From: Micromonospora chokoriensis
GTDB taxonomy: Bacteria; Actinomycetota; Actinomycetes; Mycobacteriales; Micromonosporaceae
Assembly: GCF_900091505.1 (NCBI RefSeq)
Contig: NZ_LT607409.1
Location: 5,704,001 to 5,768,000 of the forward strand
Length of the DNA: 64,000 nt
Reading direction: 5' to 3'
The notes beneath the pieces were generated by a model. It did not search any database. It worked only from the letters and a program-made list of their open reading frames with translations, and had not been told where the DNA came from. The position numbers and the translations under genes are program-made. Below, piece by piece: positions 50,548 to 62,517 of this stretch (positions are counted from its first letter, which is position 1; each line of letters starts with the position of its first letter).

Positions 50548-51737
50548 GCTCCCGCGGCCGACTTGAGGTCGGCGGCCCGGTCGGTGCTCTCCCAGGTCAG
50601 GTCCGGCAACTCGCGGCCGAAGTGGCCGTACGCGGCGGTCTGCTGGTAGATCGGGCGGAGCAGGTTGAGGTCCCGGATGATCGCGGCCGGGCGCAGGTCG
50701 AACACCTCGGTGACGGCCTTCTCGATCGAGGAGACCGGCACGGTCTCGGTGCCGAACGTCTCGATGAACAGGCTGACCGGGTGCGCCTTGCCGATGGCGT
50801 AGGCGACCTGCGCCTCGCACCGCTCGGCCAGGCCGGCGGCGACCACGTTCTTGGCGACCCAGCGCATGGCGTACGCGGCCGACCGGTCCACCTTCGACGG
50901 GTCCTTGCCGGAGAACGCGCCGCCGCCGTGGCGGGCGTACCCGCCGTAGGTGTCGACGATGATCTTGCGGCCGGTGAGCCCGGCGTCACCCATCGGGCCG
51001 CCGATCTCGAACCGCCCGGTCGGGTTGACCAGCAACCGGTAGCCCTCGGTGTCCAGACCGAGGCTCTCCAGCTCCGGGGCGATGACGTGGTCACGCACGT
51101 CCGGGGTGAGCAGCGAGTCCAGGGAGATGTCGGCGGCGTGCTGGCTGGACACGACGACGGTGTTCAGCCGGACCGGGCGCAGCCCTTCGTACTCGATGGT
51201 GACCTGGGTCTTGCCGTCCGGGCGCAGGTAGGGGATCGTGCCGTCCTTGCGGACCGCGGCGAGCCGACGGGCCAGTCGGTGCGCGAGGGCGATCGGCAGC
51301 GGCATCAGCTCGGGAGTCTCCGAGCAGGCGAAGCCGAACATCATGCCCTGGTCGCCGGCGCCCTGCGCGTCCAGCGCGCTCTCCGACGCCCCGGTCCGCA
51401 GCTCGAAGGCGTTGTCCACGCCCTGCGCGATGTCCTCGGACTGCGCGCCGATGGAGACGCTGACCCCGCAGGAGGCCCCGTCGAAGCCCTTCTTCGACGA
51501 GTCGTAGCCGATGTCCAGGATGGTCCGGCGGACGATCGTCGGGATGTCGGCGTACGCCTTGGTGGTCACCTCGCCGGCGATGTGCACCTGGCCGGTGGTG
51601 ATCATGGTCTCGACCGCCACCCGGCTGTGCGGATCCTCGGCCAGCAGCGCGTCGAGGATGCCATCGCTGATCTGGTCGGCGATCTTGTCCGGGTGGCCTT
51701 CCGTGACCGATTCGGACGTGAAGAGACGGCGTGTCAC
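50544..51737 (-). CDS. metK: S-adenosylmethionine synthetase
   Basis: Makes SAM from methionine and ATP. 397 residues. Signatures are SVTEGHPDKIADQISD, GAGDQGMMFGFA and GGGAFSGKDPSKVDRSAAY, with the metal and ATP residues intact. The GTG start at 51737 has TAGGAG four bases upstream. It lies between coaBC and priA, the order usual for actinobacteria. Confidence 0.98.
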   Translation of the reverse strand: MTRRLFTSESVTEGHPDKIADQISDGILDALLAEDPHSRVAVETMITTGQVHIAGEVTTKAYADIPTIVRRTILDIGYDSSKKGFDGASCGVSVSIGAQSEDIAQGVDNAFELRTGASESALDAQGAGDQGMMFGFACSETPELMPLPIALAHRLARRLAAVRKDGTIPYLRPDGKTQVTIEYEGLRPVRLNTVVVSSQHAADISLDSLLTPDVRDHVIAPELESLGLDTEGYRLLVNPTGRFEIGGPMGDAGLTGRKIIVDTYGGYARHGGGAFSGKDPSKVDRSAAYAMRWVAKNVVAAGLAERCEAQVAYAIGKAHPVSLFIETFGTETVPVSSIEKAVTEVFDLRPAAIIRDLNLLRPIYQQTAAYGHFGRELPDLTWESTDRAADLKSAAGA

Positions 51738-51824
51738 GGCACTCCTAAGCGTGTGAGGTCGTTCCGCGGCAGTCTAATCACCACTGCGGCTGGTGTCGGG
51801 ATCGGTCGCGCCCTTTACCACCCG

Positions 51825-53033
51825 TCAGGAACCGCCGGGTAGCCGCGCCACGACGAGATCCCACACCGCGTCGGCCACCGACTCCTTGGCCTGCTCGGGC
51901 AGTCGGGCGACCGAGCCGTCCGCGCCGATGACCGTCACCGTGTTGGTGTCGGCGCCGAAGACCAGGTCCGGACCGACCTCGTTGATCACGATGAGGTCGG
52001 CCCGTTTCCGGGCGAGTTTCGCCCGGCCGTTGGCCTCGGCGTCGCCGGTCTCGGCGGCGAACACCACCAGCAGTTGCTCCGGTCGTTTGCGCTGGCCGAG
52101 CTCCGCCGCGATGTCGGGGTTCGTGACGAGGTCGATGGTGGGCGCGACGCCATCGTCGGACTTCTTGATTTTGCCAGGCACGTACGTGGCCGGCCGGAAA
52201 TCGGCCGGAGCCGCCGCCATCACCACCGCGTCGGCCTCGACGGCGGCCTTGACCGTCGCCTCCCGCAACTCGGCGGTGGTGCCGACCCGGATCAGGTCGA
52301 CGCCGGCGGGGTCGGGAAGGGACACATTGGCCGCGATCAGTGTGACCTGGGCGCCCCGGGCGACGGCGGCGCGGGCGAACGCGTACCCCTGCTTGCCGGA
52401 GGAACGGTTACCCAGGAAGCGGACCGGGTCCAACGGCTCCCGGGTGCCACCGGCGGTGACGACCACCCGGCGGCCGGCCAGGTCGACGGGGGCGGAGCCG
52501 CCCCGGGCCAGCACCTGCCGGGCGACGGCGAAGATCTCCGCCGGGTCGGGCAGCCGCCCCTTGCCGGTGTCGGCGCCGGTGAGCCGGCCGACGGCGGGGT
52601 CGATGACCCGCACACCCCGGGAGCGCAGCGTGGCGACGTTGGCCACGGTGGCGGGGTGCTCCCACATCTCGGTGTGCATGGCCGGAGCGAGCAGCACCGG
52701 GCAGCGGGCGGTCAGCAGGGTGTTGGTCAGCAGGTCGTCGGCGAGCCCGTGGGCGGCCTTCGCGAGCAGGTCGGTGGTGGTCGGCGCGACCACCACCAGA
52801 TCGGCCTGCTGACCGAGACGGACGTGCGGCACCTCGTGGACGTCGGTCCAGACGTCGTCGGCGACCGGCTGACCGGAGAGCGCCGCCCAGGTCGGCGCCC
52901 CGACGAACCGGAGCGCCGACGCGGTCGGCACGACCCGAACCCGGTGACCGGATTCGGTGAAGAGTCGCAGCAGCTCGCACGCCTTGTAGGCGGCGATGCC
53001 GCCGCCGACCCCGAGGACGATCGAGGCGGACAT
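51825..53033 (-). CDS. coaBC: Bifunctional phosphopantothenoylcysteine decarboxylase/synthetase
   Basis: 402 residues catalysing two CoA steps. The N-terminal flavin decarboxylase CoaC (about 1-185) has LGVGGGIAAYKACELLR, VPHVRLGQQADLVVVAPTT and the PASANT-type PAMHTEMWEHPA. The C-terminal CTP-dependent synthetase CoaB (about 190-400) has VVTAGGTREPLDPVRFLGN, RSSGKQGYAFA and LVVFAAETGD. ATG at 53033 is 14 bases after the rpoZ stop. Normal length. Confidence 0.97.
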   Translation of the reverse strand: MSASIVLGVGGGIAAYKACELLRLFTESGHRVRVVPTASALRFVGAPTWAALSGQPVADDVWTDVHEVPHVRLGQQADLVVVAPTTTDLLAKAAHGLADDLLTNTLLTARCPVLLAPAMHTEMWEHPATVANVATLRSRGVRVIDPAVGRLTGADTGKGRLPDPAEIFAVARQVLARGGSAPVDLAGRRVVVTAGGTREPLDPVRFLGNRSSGKQGYAFARAAVARGAQVTLIAANVSLPDPAGVDLIRVGTTAELREATVKAAVEADAVVMAAAPADFRPATYVPGKIKKSDDGVAPTIDLVTNPDIAAELGQRKRPEQLLVVFAAETGDAEANGRAKLARKRADLIVINEVGPDLVFGADTNTVTVIGADGSVARLPEQAKESVADAVWDLVVARLPGGS

Positions 53034-53047
53034 CGGCCGGCGAGGGC

Positions 53048-53311
53048 TTACGGCTGGTCGGTCGGCTCGGCGGTGAGCAGGCCCGAGTTGATCTCGCGCA
53101 TGGCGATGGAGAGGGGCTTCTCCTGGGGGGTGGTCTCGACGAGCGGGCCGACGTACTCCAGCAGACCCTCACCGAGCTGGCTGTAGTAGGCGTTGACCTG
53201 GCGCGCGCGCTTGGCGGCGAAGATGACCAGCGCGTACTTCGACGTCGTCTTCTCGAGGAGCTCGTCGATCGGCGGGTTGGTGATGCCTTCGGGGTTGGCG
53301 ATGGATCCCAC
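53048..53311 (-). CDS. rpoZ: RNA polymerase omega subunit
   Basis: 87 residues: ITNPPIDELLEKTTSKYALVI, AKRARQVNAYYSQL and KPLSIAMREINSG, matching actinobacterial RpoZ. It stabilises the beta-prime subunit during polymerase assembly. It follows gmk and precedes coaBC, the usual arrangement. Confidence 0.97.
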   Translation of the reverse strand: MGSIANPEGITNPPIDELLEKTTSKYALVIFAAKRARQVNAYYSQLGEGLLEYVGPLVETTPQEKPLSIAMREINSGLLTAEPTDQP

Positions 53312-53375
53312 GAATTAACCTCTGCGTCTTTCGAGCCGCGCGCACGCGGTGCTGAGTCTCAACGGCGGCCGACCG

Positions 53376-53909
53376 TCAGCCACGCACGCGCGACCAGGTC
53401 GGATCCGGATAAGAAGAACCGAGTAAGCCTACCAGCTCCTCGACGACCCGCTCGGTGAGGTCGTGGGTCAGCGTGTGCTCGAAGGCCGCCGCCACCTGGG
53501 CGTCGGGTCGGTAACCGGGTGGGCGCAGCAGCACCAGCCGGGAGTCCGGCAGGCGCGCGCGCACCAGCGGAGCGCCGGGCAGGTCGAGCGGGAGGAGCAC
53601 CGGTTGCCCGGCGTCGAGCCGGGCCCGCAAGGGTGGATAGGGGGTGCCCCGGCGGTACGCGCCGATCCGGGACCACTCCAGCAGCTCGCCCGCGACGAGC
53701 CGGCGGTCGAACTCGGCCGGGGCGAGGAAGACGCGGTCAACCCCGTCGATCTCCGACTCGCGGCGCGGCCGTGTGGTCGCCGGCACCGGCAACCACACGG
53801 ACGGAGAACGCGCCCGGACGAGCTCGACGACACTCTCCCTGCCGGAACCCGAAGGTCCAGCCAGGACAGTGAGCCGAGCCGCCGGGCGCGCCTCGTCATC
53901 CGTGCTCAC
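53376..53909 (-). CDS. gmk: Guanylate-kinase-like protein with degenerate active site
   Basis: 177 residues at the gmk locus (mihF-gmk-rpoZ). The family frame is visible: LTVLAGPSGSGRESVVELV, ATTRPRR, AEFDRRLVAGELLEW and GQPVLLPLDLPGAPLVRA. But the P-loop Lys is replaced by Arg (GSGRES, normally GVGKGT or GVGKDS). The Tyr of the GMP-binding YxF segment is gone, RYGTP has become YRRGTP, and the LID segment with its catalytic arginines (about 25 residues) is missing before the C-terminal helix. The reading frame is intact and GC bias normal. It may be inactive as a kinase, with a functional gmk elsewhere. Confidence 0.75.
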   Translation of the reverse strand: MSTDDEARPAARLTVLAGPSGSGRESVVELVRARSPSVWLPVPATTRPRRESEIDGVDRVFLAPAEFDRRLVAGELLEWSRIGAYRRGTPYPPLRARLDAGQPVLLPLDLPGAPLVRARLPDSRLVLLRPPGYRPDAQVAAAFEHTLTHDLTERVVEELVGLLGSSYPDPTWSRVRG

Positions 53910-53934
53910 TGCTTGTTTCTACACGCTGCCAGGT

Positions 53935-54252
53935 TCAGTTGGCGGCGAACTCTCCAAGCAGTGCCTTGCGCTGCTGCTCGCCGAGGCCACGCAGGCGACG
54001 GCTGTCGGCGATCTTGAGCTTCTCCATGATCTGGGTAGCCCGGATCTTGCCGATGCCCGGCATGGCCTGCAGGACGGCCGAAACCTTGAGCTTGCCGACG
54101 ACGTCGTCGCTCTCGGCGCGCTCAAGGACAGCACCGAGGGTGGTCTTGCCCTGCTTGAGCTGCTCCTTCAGCTGAGCACGGGCCTTGCGGATCTCCGCGG
54201 CCTTCTCGAGCGCGGCAGCGCGTTGTTCGGGGGTCAGTGACGGGAGCGGCAC
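53935..54252 (-). CDS. mihF: Actinobacterial integration host factor
   Basis: 105 residues, the MihF/sIHF type nucleoid protein of actinobacteria, unrelated to E. coli IHF. A long N-terminal helix (PEQRAAALEKAAEIRKARAQLKEQ) leads to a helix-two-turns-helix ending PGIGKIRATQIMEKLKIADS, which binds DNA. The start is GTG at 54252 with GAGGAGA upstream. It precedes gmk. Confidence 0.97.
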   Translation of the reverse strand: MPLPSLTPEQRAAALEKAAEIRKARAQLKEQLKQGKTTLGAVLERAESDDVVGKLKVSAVLQAMPGIGKIRATQIMEKLKIADSRRLRGLGEQQRKALLGEFAAN

Positions 54253-54355
54253 CAGTTCTCCTCAGGTCCCTATCGCGGCGGGCGGGGCGCACCGCCGCAT
54301 CTGTGAAACGTGGTGTCGCTGTGAACCAAGGGGTCCGTGGTTCCCAGCGCGGGGA

Positions 54356-54384
54356 AAACTAGCGGTCAACGGAACTTTCGGCAA
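54356..54384 (-). promoter_or_regulatory. mihF promoter
   Basis: On the minus strand -35 TTGCCG (54379-54384) and -10 TAGTTT (54356-54361), 17 bases apart, about 100 bases before the mihF start. The patch is A/T-richer than its surroundings. Confidence 0.55.
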
Positions 54385-54430
54385 CGTGGGGGGCCCATGA
54401 TCAACGGAAAGTGACCGACCCGTCAGTCAG

Positions 54431-55267
54431 TCAGAGGGCAGGCAGGACGGCCCGGCAGTCGGCCAACACCCGGTCCGCGGCGGCCCGCAGGGTGGCGACG
54501 TCGGGGCCTGCCGAGAGCACCTCCCGGGAGTACGACGGGAGCACCGAGGCGAGGCTCGCACCGAAGACGGTCCGCAGATCCGCCGCCCCGCCACCCTGCG
54601 CGCCAAGGCCCGGGGCGAGCAGCGGACCCCCTACGCCGGTGAGGTCGTGGCCGGTGTCACCGATGGTCGCCCCGACCACCAGACCGAAGCTCCCCAGCGG
54701 GGTCGCACCCCTGTTGAGCTGGGAAATCTCGTCGATCACGGTTTGCGCCACGGTGCGGCCGTCGGCCGCACGGGCCTGCTGCACGGACGCGCCCTCCGGG
54801 TTGGAGGTGAGGGCCAGCACGAAGACACCGCCGCCGTGCTCGGCGGCCAGCTCGAACATCGGGGCCAGCGAACCGACGCCGAGGTAGGGGCTCGCGGTGA
54901 CCGCGTCGACATACATCGGGCTGGATGGATCAAGGTACGCGGAGGCGTACGCGCTCACCGTCGAGCCGATGTCGCCGCGCTTGACGTCGAGGAGAACGAG
55001 CGAGCCGGCATCTCGTAACTGTCGGATAGTTGACTCAAGAATGGCCACGCCGTGGGATCCGAACCGCTCGAAAAAGGCCGACTGAGGCTTGACCACCGCA
55101 ACCCGGTCACCGAGGGCTTCCACGACGGTCCGGGTGAAGCGGTCTAGACCCTGGACGTCGTCGGCGAGGCCCCAACGGGCCAGCAGACCGGGATGCGGGT
55201 CGATGCCCACACAGAGTGGCCCCCGCTCGACCATCGCCCGGTGCAGCCGGGTTCCGAAGCTCTCCAT
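54431..55267 (-). CDS. pyrF: Orotidine 5'-phosphate decarboxylase (type 2)
   Basis: The last step of UMP synthesis. 278 residues, the longer PyrF of actinobacteria. CVGIDPHPGLL at the N-terminus, the catalytic LLDVKRGDIGSTVSAYA with Lys/Asp, YLGVGSLAPMFELA, ALTSNPEGASVQ and GLVVGATIGDTG. ATG at 55267 with GGGAG upstream; the longer frame reads into bioA. It closes the pyr cluster, with bioA between it and pyrD. Confidence 0.95.
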   Translation of the reverse strand: MESFGTRLHRAMVERGPLCVGIDPHPGLLARWGLADDVQGLDRFTRTVVEALGDRVAVVKPQSAFFERFGSHGVAILESTIRQLRDAGSLVLLDVKRGDIGSTVSAYASAYLDPSSPMYVDAVTASPYLGVGSLAPMFELAAEHGGGVFVLALTSNPEGASVQQARAADGRTVAQTVIDEISQLNRGATPLGSFGLVVGATIGDTGHDLTGVGGPLLAPGLGAQGGGAADLRTVFGASLASVLPSYSREVLSAGPDVATLRAAADRVLADCRAVLPAL

Positions 55268-55328
55268 CCGGTGCTCCCTCTCTCTTGTCGGCCGGGCGGC
55301 GACGCGCCTCCCGGAGGTACCCGTGTGG

Positions 55329-56603
55329 TCAGCCGGCCGCCACGGCCGCCGCCACCCCGGCGGCGATCCGGGCCAGGTCGGCGTCGTCGGTGACGTACGG
55401 CGGCATCGTGTAGACCAGGTCGCGGAACGGGCGCAGCCACACCCCCTGCCCGGCCGCGGCGGCGGTGGCCGCGCCGAGGTCCACCTCGTGATCCAGCTGG
55501 ACCACCCCGATCGCACCGAGCACCCGTACGTCGGCGACGCCCGGCGTACCGCGCAGCGGCTCCAGGCCGGCGCGCAGGCCGGCGCCGACCCTGGCGACCT
55601 GCCCCGCCCAGTCCCCGGCCCGCAGCAGACCGATGGAGGCGTTGGCCACCGCGCAGGCCAGGGGGTTGCCCATGAACGTGGGTCCGTGCGCCAGCACGCC
55701 GGCGGCGGAGATGCCCCGGGCGATCTCCGGGGTACACAGCGTCGCCGCCAGCGTCAGGTAGCCCCCGGTGAGCGCCTTACCCACGCACAGCACGTCCGGG
55801 GTCACCCCGGCGTGCTCGGCGGCGAACATCGCACCGGTACGGCCGAACCCGGTGGCGATCTCGTCGAAGATCAACAACACTCCGTGGGCGCGGGTCACCT
55901 CCCGCAGCACCCGCAGGTAACCGGGATGGTGGAAGCGCATCCCGCCGGCGCCCTGGACGACCGGCTCGACGATCACGGCGGCCAGTTCGTGGGCGTGCCG
56001 CTCGACGGTCTCCACCAACGCCGCCACGTACGCGTCGTCGGGCGGGTCGTCGAAGCCGCCCGGCGGCACCGGGGCGAACACCTGTCGCGGCAGCACGTCG
56101 CCCCAGAGGTGGTGCATCCCGCCCTCCGGGTCGCAGACGCTCATCGGGTGGAACGTGTCACCGTGGTAGCCGCCCCGCCAGGTCGCCAACCGACGCCGCT
56201 GCGGCTGCCCGACAGCCCGCTGGTACTGCAGGCACATCTTCACCGCCACCTCGACGCTGACCGACCCGGAGTCGGCCAGGAACACGTGCTCCAGGCCCTC
56301 CGGCGTCAGCTCGACCAGGGTGCGGGCGAGCTGCACGGCGGGCTCGTGGGTGAGCCCGCCGAACATCACGTGGCTCATCCGTCCGAGCTGGTCGGTGACC
56401 GCCGCGTCCAGCACCGGGTGCCGGTACCCGTGGATCGCCGCCCACCAGGACGACATCCCGTCCACCAGCTCACGGCCGTCGGCCAGCCGCAGGCGTACGC
56501 CCTCGGCGCTGCGCACCACGTACGGCGGGGTCGCCGGCGGCAGCGCCGCGTACGGATGCCAGACATGGTCCCGGTCGACGGCCAGGATCTCCTCGGGGGT
56601 CAC
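55329..56603 (-). CDS. bioA: Adenosylmethionine-8-amino-7-oxononanoate aminotransferase
   Basis: A PLP enzyme that uses SAM as amino donor to make 7,8-diaminopelargonate for biotin. 424 residues. RDHVWHPYAALPPATP and GMSSWWAAIHGYRHP are typical of BioA, as are LADSGSVSVEVAVKMCLQY, WRGGYHGDTFHPMSVCDP, LIFDEIATGFGRTG and the PLP Lys in CVGKALTGGYLTLAATLC. The GTG start at 56603 has AAGGAG upstream. No bioB/D/F is in the window. The gene sits between pyrD and pyrF, interrupting the pyrimidine set. Confidence 0.95.
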   Translation of the reverse strand: MTPEEILAVDRDHVWHPYAALPPATPPYVVRSAEGVRLRLADGRELVDGMSSWWAAIHGYRHPVLDAAVTDQLGRMSHVMFGGLTHEPAVQLARTLVELTPEGLEHVFLADSGSVSVEVAVKMCLQYQRAVGQPQRRRLATWRGGYHGDTFHPMSVCDPEGGMHHLWGDVLPRQVFAPVPPGGFDDPPDDAYVAALVETVERHAHELAAVIVEPVVQGAGGMRFHHPGYLRVLREVTRAHGVLLIFDEIATGFGRTGAMFAAEHAGVTPDVLCVGKALTGGYLTLAATLCTPEIARGISAAGVLAHGPTFMGNPLACAVANASIGLLRAGDWAGQVARVGAGLRAGLEPLRGTPGVADVRVLGAIGVVQLDHEVDLGAATAAAAGQGVWLRPFRDLVYTMPPYVTDDADLARIAAGVAAAVAAG

Positions 56604-56677
56604 GCGTACTCCTTTCCGGGCGCGAACCGGCCGGACGGCGGTCGTCCTTCGGCCGGTCGCACCACTCCGTCGCCGCC

Positions 56678-56864
56678 TTTGCTCTGCACCCACGGACGCG
56701 ACACCTCAGCACGTGACGCCTCAGCACGCGACACCTCAGCACGTGACGCCTCAGCACGCGACACCCGGCGGCCGGGGGCCGCGCTGCGGCGGGCGGTGGT
56801 GCATCCACGGGTGCAGAGCAACCGAGTGACGGTCGTGGTGGTGCACCCACGGGTGCAGAGCAAA
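56678..56864. repeat. Inverted and direct copies of TTTGCTCTGCACCCACGG
   Basis: One copy (TTTGCTCTGCACCCACGG, 56678-56695) faces two inverted copies: CCACGGGTGCAGAGCAA within 56795-56821, and the same with a further A within 56835-56864. The second and third also share the upstream GGTGGTGCA(T/C)CC. Between the opposed copies sits the 30-bp tandem repeat. Confidence 0.85.
56701..56760. repeat. Two exact 30-bp tandem units
   Basis: Each 30-bp unit consists of two similar 15-mers, ACACCTCAGCACGTG and ACGCCTCAGCACGCG. The units are identical. No spacer diversity is present, so it is not a CRISPR. Confidence 0.95.
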
Positions 56865-56970
56865 GGGCCCGTGGCAGGGGTGGGGTCCGTGGCAGGGGTG
56901 GGGGTGGGGTCCGTGGCGTGGGGCCGGCTCGGCACCGGGTCGGGCCGGGCCGGCACCACGCCGCGTGCGG

Positions 56971-58013
56971 TCACCGGCCGGCGACCGGATCCGGTGTCAC
57001 CGCCGTGGCACTCGCCCGGGCGGCGGCCCGGACCAGGGCCGGGCCCCGGTAGATGAAGCCGGTGTAGAGCTGCACCAGGGAGGCTCCCGCGTCGAACATC
57101 CGGGTGGCGTCGTCCGGGTCGAGCACCCCACCCACCCCGATGATGGGCAGCCGACCACCGGTCTCGCGATGCACGAAGGCCACCACCTCCCGGGCGCGAC
57201 CGGTCAACGGCCGACCGGACAGACCACCGGCCTGCTCGCCGCGCTCGACGTCCACGGCGGCGAGCCCGTCGCGCGACAGCGTGGTGTTCGTGGCGATCAC
57301 CCCGGAGGCGCCCCGGGCCAGGCAGACCTCCAGCAGTTCGGCGATCGCCGCCTCGGTCAGATCAGGGGCGATCTTGACCAGTACCGGTTTCTCCCCCACC
57401 AACGCGCCGAGCAGCGCGTCCAGGTGGGCGCGATCCTGCAGGGAGCGCAGACCCGGAGTGTTCGGCGAGGACACGTTCACCGCGAAGTAGTCACCGTGCC
57501 CACGCAGCGCCCGGTACGACGCGAGGTAGTCCTCGACCGCGTCGTCGAGCGCAGTCACCTTGGACTTGCCCAGCGAGATGCCCAACGGCACCCCGAGCGG
57601 GCGCGGCAGCGCCGCCAGCCGGGCGGCCAACGCGGCGGCACCGGCGTTGTTGAAGCCCATCCGGTTGACCACCGCCTCGCTGGCCGGCAGGCGGAACAGC
57701 CGTGGTCGCGGGTTGCCCGGCTGGGCGTGCGCGGTGACAGTGCCGACCTCGACGAAGCCGAAGCCGAGCGCCGGCCACGCCGGCAACGCCGCGCCGTCCT
57801 TGTCCATGCCGGCGGCCAACCCGATCGGGTTGGGGAACCGTACGCCGAACACCGTGCGCGGCGCATCGACCGCGTACCGGGCCCGCAGCGCGGCCAGGGC
57901 GGCCGGACGCCGCGACAGACCGGCCAATCGTCGCAGCGTCCACTCGTGCGCCGCCTCGGCGTCGCCACCCCCGAGCCGGAACAACCCGGGTCGTACGACC
58001 CGCTCGAACACCG

Positions 58014-58017
<4 letters not shown>
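56971..58017 (-). CDS. pyrD: Dihydroorotate dehydrogenase (quinone), class 2
   Basis: Oxidises dihydroorotate to orotate with FMN and passes electrons to membrane quinones. 348 residues. An N-terminal helical membrane-association segment (RPGLFRLGGGDAEAAHEWTL) marks class 2. NPIGLAAGMDKDG, RMGFNNAGAAALA, the catalytic-Ser loop VNVSSPNTPGLRSLQ and IIGVGGVLDPDDA follow. The GTG at 58017 overlaps the carB stop (GTGA). Confidence 0.97.
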
Positions 58018-61353
<3,336 letters not shown>

Positions 61354-61361
<8 letters not shown>

Positions 61362-62517
61362 TGCTGCGCCCCCTGCTGTGCTGCCGACCCTCGATCAGCT
61401 CGGCGAATCGGTCGAAGAGGTAGTCGGCGTCGTGTGGGCCGGCCGCCGCCTCCGGGTGGTACTGCACGGTGAAGGCGGGCACGTCGATCGCCCGCAGCCC
61501 CTCGACCACGTTGTCATTGAGGCAGACATGGGACACCTGAACGCCGCCGAAGTCGGTGTCGATCACCTGGTCGGGGACGACGGCGCCGACGCCGGCACCG
61601 GGGACCTGGACGGCGAAGCCATGGTTGTGGCTGGTCACCTCGACCTTGCCGGTGGCCCGGTCGAGCACCGGCTGGTTGATCCCGCGGTGGCCGTAGCCCA
61701 GCTTGTAGGTGCCGAAGCCGAGCGCCCGGCCGAGGATCTGACTGCCGAAGCAGATGCCGAACAGCGGCACCTCCCGCCGCAGCGCCTCCCGGGCCACCGC
61801 CACCGGACCGTCGGCGGTGGCCGGGTCGCCCGGACCGGGCGACAGGAAGATCGCGTCGGCGCCGGTGGCGAGCAACTGCTCGATGCTCGACGACGCCGGC
61901 AGCACGTGCGTGGTCACCCCGCGCGCGGCGAGCCGACGCGGCACGTTGCGCTTGATGCCGAGATCCAGGGCGGCCACCGTGAACCGGTGCTCGCCGAGCG
62001 CCTCGACGACGTACGGCTGCGCGGTGGTCACCTCGGCGGACAGGTCCGCGCCGGTCATCTGCGGTGCCTGCCGGACCCGGGCCAGCAGGCTCTGCGGGTC
62101 CTTCTCGACGCTGGAGATGCCCACCCGCATGGCGCCCCGCTCCCGCAGGTGCCGGGTCAGCGCCCGGGTGTCCACTCCGCTGATGCCCACCACACCCTCG
62201 GTGGCGAGCCGGTCCTCGAGGCCGCCGGTGGCCCGCCAGTTCGAGCCGATCCGGGCCGGGTCGCGCACGACGTAACCGGCCACCCAGATCCGGCCGGACT
62301 CGTCGTCCTCGCCGTTGACGCCGGTGTTGCCGATGTGCGGCGCGGTCTGCACCACCACCTGCCGGTGGTACGACGGGTCGGTGAGCGTCTCCTGGTAACC
62401 GGTCATGCCGGTGGTGAAGACCGCCTCGCCGAAGGTCTCCCCGACGCTGCCGTACGCCTCACCGGGGAACGTGCGCCCGTCCTCGAGTACGAGGATCGCG
62501 GGCCTGCGCTTGGCCAT
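61354..62517 (-). CDS. carA: Carbamoyl-phosphate synthase small chain
   Basis: Glutaminase subunit. 387 residues. The N-terminal domain has LVLEDGRTFPGEAYG and GMTGYQETLTDPSY. The class-I glutamine amidotransferase domain has the nucleophile in PLFGICFGSQILG and the catalytic His-x-Glu in VQYHPEAAAGP. ATG at 62517 overlaps the pyrC stop by one base (TAATG). Ammonia is channelled to CarB. Confidence 0.97.

Larger units (their letters stand above)
56604..56970. other. Repeat-mosaic spacer between pyrD and bioA
   Basis: 367 bases with no credible gene. It contains two 30-bp tandem units (56701-56760), three copies of a GGGTGCAGAGCAA motif in both orientations (56678-56695, 56795-56821 and 56835-56864), and GTGGCAGGGGTGGGG-type repeats from about 56869 to 56925. 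Confidence 0.75.

Noticed and set aside
50548..50820. Upstream extension of priA to a start at 50820
   Set aside because: Would overlap metK by about 270 bases and encodes Arg/Pro-rich sequence unrelated to PriA.
56701..56760. CRISPR-like array between pyrD and bioA
   Set aside because: Only two identical 30-bp units without unique spacers.
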